Part shown: piece after piece, positions 6,808 through 11,699 of the stretch | How positions within the stretch are numbered: the stretch's first letter is position 1 | How the letters are laid out: each line of letters starts with the position of its first letter | Source: JAYSFC01 sp041913505 | GTDB lineage: Bacteria > Pseudomonadota > Gammaproteobacteria > Burkholderiales > Burkholderiaceae_C | Assembly (NCBI GenBank): GCA_041913505.1 | Contig: JAYSFC010000118.1 | Location: forward strand, 1 to 11,699 | DNA: 11,699 bases | Reading direction: 5' to 3' | Made by a program: the position numbers and the translations under genes | The notes under the pieces: generated by a model | Told to the model about the DNA's origin: nothing | Database searches by the model: none | The model's input: only the letters and a program-made list of their open reading frames with translations

Positions 6808-6916
6808 CCAAAATTTCTAAGATATTCCAAATCGGAAGCATAAGTCTTCCGAAATTGATTTTGTGAATCCAATGGGAATTTCTAGAATTTCACTCCATCC
6901 CCCTGCTGGAGACACC
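6808..6916. promoter_or_regulatory. Divergent control region between LysR gene and operon
   Basis: Conspicuously AT-rich against its surroundings. It holds an inverted repeat TCGGAAG, CATAAGT, CTTCCGA from 6832 to 6852 (seven-base arms, perfect), an extra TTCC at 6825-6828 that also faces the first GGAA, and AATTTCTA twice as a direct repeat (6812-6819 and 6877-6884). The second copy overlaps the palindrome TTCTAGAA (6880-6887). These are plausible LysR recognition and activation sites. Confidence 0.6.
6861..6888 (+). promoter_or_regulatory. Candidate promoter of the lyase/CoA transferase/Bug operon
   Basis: TTGTGA (6861-6866), 16 bases, TAGAAT (6883-6888). Transcription would start near 6895, about 20 bases before the GTG start at 6917 and after the Shine-Dalgarno-less upstream starts at 6863 and 6872, which supports the later start. 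The inverted repeat lies just upstream of the -35 box, as expected for a LysR activator site. Confidence 0.45.
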
Positions 6917-7882
6917 GTGAACGCCCCCACTGCCTCTTCATCCACCCCGCGCACGGCCACCGTGCGCGAGGTGGGCCTGCGTGACGGCCTGCAGAGCATC
7001 GCCACCCTCCTGCCCACGGCGCGCAAGATCGAGTGGCTCGATGCCGCCTACGCCGCCGGCCAGCGCGAGATCGAGGTCGGCTCCTTCGTGCCCGCGCGTC
7101 TGCTGCCGCAGTTGGCCGACACGGCCGAGGTGCTCGCGCATGCGCTCACGCTGCCGGGCCTCGTGGCCTCGGTGCTGGTGCCCAACCTCAAGGGCGCCGA
7201 GCGTGCCATCGAGGCCGGCGCGCACGGGATGATCGTGCCGCTGTCGGCCAGCCACGCGCACAGCCTGGCCAACCTGCGCAAGACGCCCGATGAGGTGGTG
7301 GCCGAGGTGGCCCGTATCCGCGCCGCGCGCGATGCGGCCGGCAGCCGCACCCTGATCGAGGGCGGCGTGGGCACCGCTTTCGGCTGCACGATCCAGGGCG
7401 AAGTGGCCGAAGAGGAAGTGCTGCGCCTCATGCAGGCGCTGCTGGACGCCGGTGCCGACCGCGTGAGCCTGGCCGACACCGTGGGCTATGCCGACCCGGC
7501 CGGCGTGCAGCGCCTGTTCGAGAAGGCGCGCGCCCTTGTGGGCGACCGTCTGGCTGCCGCGCATTTTCACGACACGCGCGGCATGGGGCTGGCCAACTGC
7601 TACGCGGCCTGGCAGACGGGCATCACGCGCTTCGATGCCTGCCTGGCCGGCATCGGCGGCTGCCCGCATGCGCCCGGCGCCAGCGGCAACGTGACCACCG
7701 AGGACCTGGCCTTCATGCTGGAGCGCATGGGGCTGTCCACGGGGCTCGACGTGGCTGCGCTGCTCACGCTGCGCCAGCGCGTGCAGGGCTGGCTGGCGGG
7801 CGAGACCCTGCACGGCACGCTCTGGCAGGCCGGGTTGCCGCGCCATCACACCATGGCATCCTCCGTGCCCTTGCCCGTCTGA
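6917..7882 (+). CDS. HMG-CoA-lyase-like enzyme (hydroxymethylglutaryl-CoA or citramalyl-CoA lyase type)
   Basis: Metal-dependent TIM-barrel lyase of 321 residues that retro-aldol cleaves a 3-hydroxy-3-methyl acyl-CoA; HMG-CoA would give acetyl-CoA and acetoacetate, citramalyl-CoA would give acetyl-CoA and pyruvate. Catalytic features match human HMG-CoA lyase: Arg22-Asp23 in VREVGLRDGLQ, metal ligands His216 and His218 in HFHD, the loop cysteine Cys249 in GIGGCPHAPGASGN, and Asn258. The start is the GTG at 6917, with GGAG (6908-6911) five bases before it; earlier in-frame starts at 6863 and 6872 lack a Shine-Dalgarno and would lie upstream of the likely transcript start. The gene is first in an operon with a class III CoA transferase and lacks the acyl-CoA dehydrogenase and carboxylase genes of leucine breakdown, so a substrate other than HMG-CoA is quite possible. 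Confidence 0.93.
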   Translation: MNAPTASSSTPRTATVREVGLRDGLQSIATLLPTARKIEWLDAAYAAGQREIEVGSFVPARLLPQLADTAEVLAHALTLPGLVASVLVPNLKGAERAIEAGAHGMIVPLSASHAHSLANLRKTPDEVVAEVARIRAARDAAGSRTLIEGGVGTAFGCTIQGEVAEEEVLRLMQALLDAGADRVSLADTVGYADPAGVQRLFEKARALVGDRLAAAHFHDTRGMGLANCYAAWQTGITRFDACLAGIGGCPHAPGASGNVTTEDLAFMLERMGLSTGLDVAALLTLRQRVQGWLAGETLHGTLWQAGLPRHHTMASSVPLPV

Positions 7883-7902
7883 TCTTTGTGTCTGTTCACG
7901 CT

Positions 7903-9111
7903 ATGAATCCGAATACATCCGCTGCCCCCCGGTTGCCTCTCGAAGGCATTCGCGTGGTCGAGTTCACCCACATGGTCATGGGCCCCACCTGCGGCATGGT
8001 GCTGGCCGATCTGGGGGCCGAGGTCATCAAGGTCGAGCCCGTGGATGGCGACCGCACGCGCCACCTGCTGGGCGCGGGCGCGGGCTTCTTTCCCATGTTC
8101 AACCGCAACAAGAAGAGCATCGCCATCGATCTGCGCAGCCCCGAGGGGCTGGAGGTGGCGATCAAGCTCGCCTCGTCGGCCGACGTGGTGGCGCAGAACT
8201 TCAAACCCGGCGTGATGACCAAGTACGGCCTGGACTATGCGGCACTCTCGCGCCTGAACGAGCGTTTGATCTACGTGAACCATACGGGCTTCCTGCCTGG
8301 CCCGTACGAGCACCGCACGGCGCTTGACGAGGTGGTGCAGATGATGGGCGGCCTGGCCTACATGACCGGCCGCCCAGGCGATCCGCTGCGTGCCGGATCC
8401 AGCGTGAACGACATCATGGGCGGCATGTTCGGTGCCATCGGCGCCATGGCGGCGCTCATGCAGCGCGCCGCCACAGGGCGCGGGCAGGAGGTGGATTCGG
8501 CCTTGTTCGAGAACAACGTGTTCCTCGTGGGCCAGCACATGATGCAGTACGCCGTGACGGGCCAGCCCGCCGCACCCATGCCCGACCGCATCTCGTCCTG
8601 GGCCGTGTACGACGTGTTCAGCGTCAAGGGCGGCGGGCAGATTTTCCTGGCCGCCGTGAGCGATGCGCAGTGGCAGACCTTCTGCGACGCCATGGGCTAT
8701 GCCGATCTGAAGGCCGACCCGCGCTACGCTACCAACAACGACCGCGTGCGCGCGCGGCCCACGCTGTTGCCCGAGCTGCGCCAGCGCCTGGCCGAGCACA
8801 AGGCCGAGGAGCTGGCGGCCATCTTCGAGCGCCACGGCCTGCCGTTCGCGCCCATCGCGCGGCCCGAGCAGCTCTTTGACGACCCGCACCTCAATGCCAC
8901 GGGCGGCCTGGCCGACATCACGCTGCCCGACGGCGAGTGCGCGGGCGAGACGGCGCGCACCACGCTCATGCCGCTGCGCCTCGATGGCCGGCGCATGGGC
9001 GTGCGCCTGGACCCGCCCCGGCTGGGCCAGCATACGCAGGATCTGCTCGCGGGCCTGGGCTACACGGGCGAGCAGGTCGACGCGCTGCGTGCCGCGGCTG
9101 CCGTGGCCTGA
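7903..9111 (+). CDS. CaiB/BaiF family (class III) CoA transferase
   Basis: Cytoplasmic enzyme of 402 residues that moves CoA from a donor such as succinyl-CoA to a carboxylic acid. The N-terminal signature LEGIRVVEFTHMVMGPTCGMVLADLGAEVIKVEP is followed by DGDRTRH, NRNKKSIAIDL and NFKPGVMTKYGLDY. Asp170 in SSVNDIMGG corresponds to the catalytic Asp169 of CaiB and formyl-CoA transferase, which forms the aspartyl-CoA anhydride; GRGQEVDSALFE and the late HGLPFAPIARPEQLFDDPHL complete the family pattern. The ATG at 7903 was chosen; an in-frame GTG at 7888 is the alternative and neither has a clear Shine-Dalgarno, so translation is probably coupled to the lyase gene ending 20 bases earlier. In context it likely activates the acid that the lyase cleaves. 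Confidence 0.95.
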   Translation: MNPNTSAAPRLPLEGIRVVEFTHMVMGPTCGMVLADLGAEVIKVEPVDGDRTRHLLGAGAGFFPMFNRNKKSIAIDLRSPEGLEVAIKLASSADVVAQNFKPGVMTKYGLDYAALSRLNERLIYVNHTGFLPGPYEHRTALDEVVQMMGGLAYMTGRPGDPLRAGSSVNDIMGGMFGAIGAMAALMQRAATGRGQEVDSALFENNVFLVGQHMMQYAVTGQPAAPMPDRISSWAVYDVFSVKGGGQIFLAAVSDAQWQTFCDAMGYADLKADPRYATNNDRVRARPTLLPELRQRLAEHKAEELAAIFERHGLPFAPIARPEQLFDDPHLNATGGLADITLPDGECAGETARTTLMPLRLDGRRMGVRLDPPRLGQHTQDLLAGLGYTGEQVDALRAAAAVA

Positions 9112-9151
9112 GCGCGGGTGCCCGATTGCCATAAAAACACTGGAGACAAGC

Positions 9152-10129
9152 ATGCATATCCCTGATTCCCTCACGCGCCGCCGTGCCCTCGCCTGGGGCG
9201 CCGCCGCACTCGGAGCGCCCTTGATCGCGCAGGCGCAAGGCGACAAGCCGCTGCGCGTCATCCTGCCGCTGTCCGCCGGCTCAGGCGCCGATGGCGCCAT
9301 CCGCGCCATCAGTGCCAGCCTGGCCAAGGCCCTGGGCCAGCCCGTGGTGATCGAGAACCTGCCCGGCGCGGGCGGCATCACGGGCACCACGCAGCTCGTG
9401 CGTGCGCCCAAGGACGGCTCGGTGATCGGCGTGGTGTCGAACAACCACGTGGTGAACCCGCATGTCTACAAGTCGGTGCCGTTCGATGCCGTCGAGGACA
9501 TCACGCCCCTCACCGTCATCGGGGCCACGCCCTTCGTGCTCGTTGCCCATCCATCGGTGCCGGCCAAGAACGTGCGCGAACTCATCGCGCTCGCCAAGGC
9601 CAAGCCCGGCGTGCTCAACTACGGCTCGTCGGGCAACGGCACCATCCTGCACCTGGGCGCGGCCATGTTCGTGGACCAGGCGCAGATCGACATCAAGCAC
9701 ATTCCCTACCGGGGCATGGGCCCGCTCATGAACGACATTCTCGGCGGCCAGGTGCAGCTGGGCGTGGTGGCCGTGGCGCCCGCTGCCGCGCACATCAAGG
9801 CAGGTACCTTGCGCGCGCTGGGCGTGACCACGGCCACGCGTGTGCCCTCGTTGCCCGATGTGCCCACCATCGCCGAGCAGGGCCTGCCGCGCTACGAGCT
9901 GGACGGCTGGATCGCCGCCGTGGCGCCCGCAGGGCTGCCCAGGGCCGAGGTTACGCGCCTGTACAACGGCTTCAAGGCCGCGCTCGCCATGCCCGAGGCG
10001 CATGACGCGCTGATCGCCCAGGGCTACGAGATCAAGCTCACGCCGCCCGAGGCCTCGACGGCGTTCTTTCGCAGCGAGCTGGCGCGAATGGGGCAGGTGG
10101 TGAAGAACGCGAACGTGAAGGTGGACTAG
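9152..10129 (+). CDS. Tripartite tricarboxylate transporter (Bug/TctC family) substrate-binding protein
   Basis: Periplasmic solute-binding protein of 325 residues for a carboxylate, 40 bases after the CoA transferase gene. The start is fixed by GGAG about six bases before the ATG. The signal peptide covers about residues 1-28 (Arg9-Arg11, a hydrophobic stretch, then AQA before the cleavage site). The mature part shows the Bug pattern: LRVILPLSAGSGADGAIRA, NLPGAGGITGTTQLVRAPKDG, YGSSGNGTILHLGAAMF, IPYRGMGPLMNDILGGQVQL and LPDVPTIAEQGLP. No TctA or TctB membrane gene lies nearby, so it is an orphan binding protein, as is very common in Bordetella and Comamonadaceae; it may feed a shared TctAB or act as a sensor. 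Its ligand is presumably the substrate of the two upstream enzymes. Confidence 0.95.
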   Translation: MHIPDSLTRRRALAWGAAALGAPLIAQAQGDKPLRVILPLSAGSGADGAIRAISASLAKALGQPVVIENLPGAGGITGTTQLVRAPKDGSVIGVVSNNHVVNPHVYKSVPFDAVEDITPLTVIGATPFVLVAHPSVPAKNVRELIALAKAKPGVLNYGSSGNGTILHLGAAMFVDQAQIDIKHIPYRGMGPLMNDILGGQVQLGVVAVAPAAAHIKAGTLRALGVTTATRVPSLPDVPTIAEQGLPRYELDGWIAAVAPAGLPRAEVTRLYNGFKAALAMPEAHDALIAQGYEIKLTPPEASTAFFRSELARMGQVVKNANVKVD

Positions 10130-10134
10130 GGTTT

Positions 10135-10151
10135 GCTCCTGTTTCAGGAGC
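10135..10151. terminator. Hairpin between convergent genes, possible bidirectional terminator
   Basis: GCTCCTG, TTT, CAGGAGC is a perfect seven-base-pair stem located 6 bases after the Bug gene stop and 24 bases past the end of the opposing methyltransferase gene. On the + strand it is followed by TGATTGTG, a poor T-tract; on the - strand by AAACCC. Its position suits a terminator, but the tails are weak. Confidence 0.45.
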
Positions 10152-10174
10152 TGATTGTGACCGCTGCATAAGGA

Positions 10175-10636
10175 CTACAGCCATCTTCGAACCGATTTTC
10201 GGTACGCATCGAACGCGGGGCCGAATTTTTCCGCCAGTACCCGTTCCTCGGGAAGGATCTGAAACCGGGTGATGAACGCCACGAACGCCGCGGGCCCTAG
10301 CAGAGCCCATGGCGCTGCGAGGTAGACCGTCCAGCCCAGCAGCAGGGTTGCAAGGCCTACGTACATCGGGTTGCGGGTGATGCGGTACACGCCTTCGACC
10401 ACCAGCGACGATGCCCCGCCCGGCTGCAGCGGGTTGATGGTGGTGCGCGCCCGGCGGAAGGCGTGGAGGCCGGACAAATCGAACGCCAGGCCAATGAGGA
10501 CGAGCACGCCCGCCACGGAGGTGCGCACGCCGCTGTCCACGGCGATGGAGCCGCTGGCGCGTGCGATAAACCACATCCCCAGGCCGGCCAGGGCCGCTGC
10601 TACCGGCGGCGGGATTTTGTGTTCAAGCCAATGCAT
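10175..10636 (-). CDS. Isoprenylcysteine carboxyl methyltransferase-like (ICMT/PEMT family) membrane protein
   Basis: Integral membrane protein of 153 residues, probably a SAM-dependent methyltransferase of the family that includes isoprenylcysteine carboxyl and phospholipid N-methyltransferases. About four hydrophobic helices (near 10-27, 41-58, 93-110 and 111-127) surround the SAM-binding signature: GVYRITRNPMY (82-92) and PEERVLAEKFG (129-139) with the final FDAYRKSVRRW, where the Arg-Asn-Pro and Glu-Glu motifs are the family hallmarks. The substrate of bacterial members is mostly unknown, so no specific reaction is claimed. It starts 21 bases after the decayed NTF2-like frame on the same strand, so the three - strand genes here probably share a transcript. 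Confidence 0.9.
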   Translation of the reverse strand: MHWLEHKIPPPVAAALAGLGMWFIARASGSIAVDSGVRTSVAGVLVLIGLAFDLSGLHAFRRARTTINPLQPGGASSLVVEGVYRITRNPMYVGLATLLLGWTVYLAAPWALLGPAAFVAFITRFQILPEERVLAEKFGPAFDAYRKSVRRWL

Positions 10637-10657
10637 GACGGTTGCGCTCCACGTTCT

Positions 10658-10900
10658 TCACGGCTGGGGGGCGAAAGCACGCCCTCGGGCATGGCCTTCG
10701 AATACCCAGTGGGCGCGCGCAATGGCGATGCCCCCGGCCGAAAACCGGATGAAAACCTCCGAGAGGGTTGGCCGGCTGTTCCTGAGCAGAGTTTCGTGCG
10801 TGAGCGCGTGGGCCTGCTGAATGGCGTCCATGTCGTGCCGGTTCCAGCATTCGGCGAGTGAATGCACGACCCGGGAGACCTCGGCGGCGGCATCGGGCAT
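10658..10900 (-). pseudogene. Remnant of an SgcJ/EcaC-type NTF2-like gene
   Basis: A frame of 80 residues beginning MPDAAAEVSRVV; an ATG six codons upstream (10918) is the alternative, but AAAGGGG lies six bases before the one at 10900. It reads as an SgcJ/EcaC (DUF4440-like, NTF2 fold) protein: the opening WNRHDMDA is the family's first-helix motif, and HALTHETLLRNSRPTLSEV and FIRFSAGGIAIARAHWVFEGH are the later helix and strands. In normal members about 20-25 residues (the strand and loop with LFAEDADFVNVVG and a WRGR-like turn) separate the HDMDA and the next helix; here they are directly joined. The last strands after GH are also missing: the frame ends RGRAFAPQP. A family protein needs about 130 residues, so this is probably non-functional. 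Family assignment and deletion are judged from memory of related sequences. Confidence 0.65.
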
Positions 10901-10927
10901 GGGTTCCCCTTTCCACATTAACGGGCC

Positions 10928-11302
10928 TTAGAACATTCCCTGGGGGTTGGGGGACTCTTCCGGCACCTGCTGCCCGATATCCCATAACTCGGCGATGCGG
11001 CCGCCCTCGAAGCGAAAGATGTGCACAGTGGCGATGCCGGGGTGGCTTTCACCCAGGCGCACCCGGGAGTGCACTGCAACCAGCGGGCCGTCTTCAAGGG
11101 CGCGCTGGATTTCGAGCGTCTTGCCGGGGTTCTTCAGCGCGTTGTCCCGCATGGCGTGCATCAGCGAATCGGCGTCTGCAGGGAAGTACGGGTTGTGGTG
11201 CACGAAACCGGGGGCCACAAAGCGCTCGAAAGCCTCCTGCGCCCGGCCGGATGCGGCGAGGCGAAGAAACGAGACAGCGGATTCCTTGAGGGAAAGACCC
11301 AT
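10928..11302 (-). CDS. SnoaL-like / NTF2-superfamily protein
   Basis: Protein of 124 residues with the cone-shaped NTF2/SnoaL fold pattern: two N-terminal helices (SLKESAVSFLRLAASGRAQEAFERFV), HHNPYFP at 35-41, a helix (DSLMHAMRDNALKNPG), and the long strands LVAVHSRVRL and ATVHIFRFEGGRIAELWDI. Members are polyketide cyclases, small hydrolases or isomerases, or simple ligand binders; no substrate can be assigned. The His35-His36-Asn pair sits where SnoaL-like enzymes have pocket residues. The start at 11302 is favoured over the longer frame to 11443 because the upstream 47 residues are Pro/Ala-rich and run into the rpoD terminator region. The Shine-Dalgarno sequence is weak. It is the first gene of the - strand group that continues with the NTF2-like remnant and the methyltransferase. 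Confidence 0.85.
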   Translation of the reverse strand: MGLSLKESAVSFLRLAASGRAQEAFERFVAPGFVHHNPYFPADADSLMHAMRDNALKNPGKTLEIQRALEDGPLVAVHSRVRLGESHPGIATVHIFRFEGGRIAELWDIGQQVPEESPNPQGMF

Positions 11303-11441
11303 GGTGCGCACTTTCTTGCCATCCAACGCGGCTCCAGTGTAGGGCGGTGCAGGTGGGCAAGTAAATGGTGCGCCTGACCGCTGCCGGGGCACCGCCAGGG
11401 TGGGGGCAGGGTTTCTCAGCGGAGCTGCGCCAGTAGAGGCC

Positions 11442-11474
11442 AAAAAAAACCCGGCCCCGTGGTGCGGGGCCGGG
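11442..11474 (-). terminator. Strong intrinsic terminator of rpoD
   Basis: On the - strand, CCCGGCCCCG, CACCA, CGGGGCCGGG forms a perfect ten-base-pair GC stem (11450-11474) followed by eight T residues. It lies 37 bases beyond the rpoD stop and is the clearest terminator in the window; it insulates the SnoaL-like gene from rpoD transcription. Confidence 0.92.
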
Positions 11475-11511
11475 TGGGTGCCGGGGAGGGGGCTGCAGGG
11501 CCCCGGGGCGC

Positions 11512-11699
<188 letters not shown>

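Noticed and set aside
6863..6916. Upstream GTG (6863) or ATG (6872) as start of the lyase
   Set aside because: No Shine-Dalgarno, overlaps the probable promoter, and the extra residues match nothing in the family; the GTG at 6917 has GGAG at the right distance.
9176..9184. Arg-Arg-Arg in the Bug signal peptide as a Tat signal
   Set aside because: A twin-arginine core alone is not enough; the following residues (ALAWG) do not match the Tat consensus, though Tat export of some Bug proteins cannot be excluded.
7846..9444. Open frame of 532 codons on the - strand antisense to the CoA transferase and Bug genes
   Set aside because: Composition is His/Arg/Gly/Gln-heavy with no domain, and the + strand frames contain complete catalytic motifs of known families. 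It is a by-product of high GC content.
10930..11443. Longer start (11443) for the SnoaL-like protein
   Set aside because: The added 47 residues are low-complexity, no family member has them, and the start would sit inside the rpoD terminator tail.

Overview
The window is GC-rich (apart from short AT-rich promoter patches) and looks like a chromosomal segment of a betaproteobacterium, most likely a member of the Comamonadaceae (Acidovorax, Alicycliphilus, Comamonas or Diaphorobacter type). This is inferred from codon use, an orphan Bug-type tripartite tricarboxylate transporter binding protein beside CoA-ester genes, the sequence of the RpoD C-terminus, and a degenerate intergenic element that resembles one I recall as common in that family. 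Both ends cut through genes: a phosphoenolpyruvate synthase on the left (+ strand, 5' end missing) and the housekeeping sigma factor RpoD on the right (- strand, only the last 61 codons present).

Layout. (1) 1-4795, + strand: the end of ppsA; 16 bases later a two-gene sodium:solute symporter unit (a DUF4212-type small subunit and a VC_2705/ActP-type large subunit whose start overlaps the small-subunit stop); then a hypothetical protein with an Ala/Pro/Gln-rich linker. Carboxylate uptake next to PEP synthase suggests gluconeogenic growth on small organic acids. (2) 4902-5699, - strand: a small FKBP peptidyl-prolyl isomerase, and a HxlR-type regulator with its own terminator and a recognisable promoter that overlaps an 8-bp-arm palindrome. 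(3) 5878-10129: a LysR-type regulator (-) facing a three-gene + strand operon of an HMG-CoA-lyase-like enzyme, a class III CaiB/BaiF CoA transferase and a periplasmic TTT/Bug binding protein. Together these suggest capture of an organic acid, CoA activation and C-C cleavage of the CoA ester. The AT-rich gap between them carries the likely operator and promoter. (4) 10175-11302, - strand: an NTF2/SnoaL-fold protein, a second NTF2-like reading frame (SgcJ/EcaC type) that looks internally deleted and truncated, and an isoprenylcysteine/phospholipid methyltransferase-type membrane protein. (5) 11442-11699, - strand: a strong intrinsic terminator and the end of rpoD.

There is no rRNA, tRNA, CRISPR array, insertion sequence or phage gene in the window. 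No gene-free stretch exceeds 300 bases; the longest gaps are 11303-11511 (which holds the rpoD terminator), 5700-5877 (HxlR promoter, operator and a repeat relic), 5265-5393 (HxlR terminator) and 6808-6916 (LysR/operon control region). Most of the window is ordinary metabolism. The least ordinary items are the symporter with a coiled-coil insert plus an EF-hand-like loop, the decayed SgcJ-type gene, the HxlR palindrome on its own promoter, and the uncharacterised LysR-controlled CoA-ester operon.
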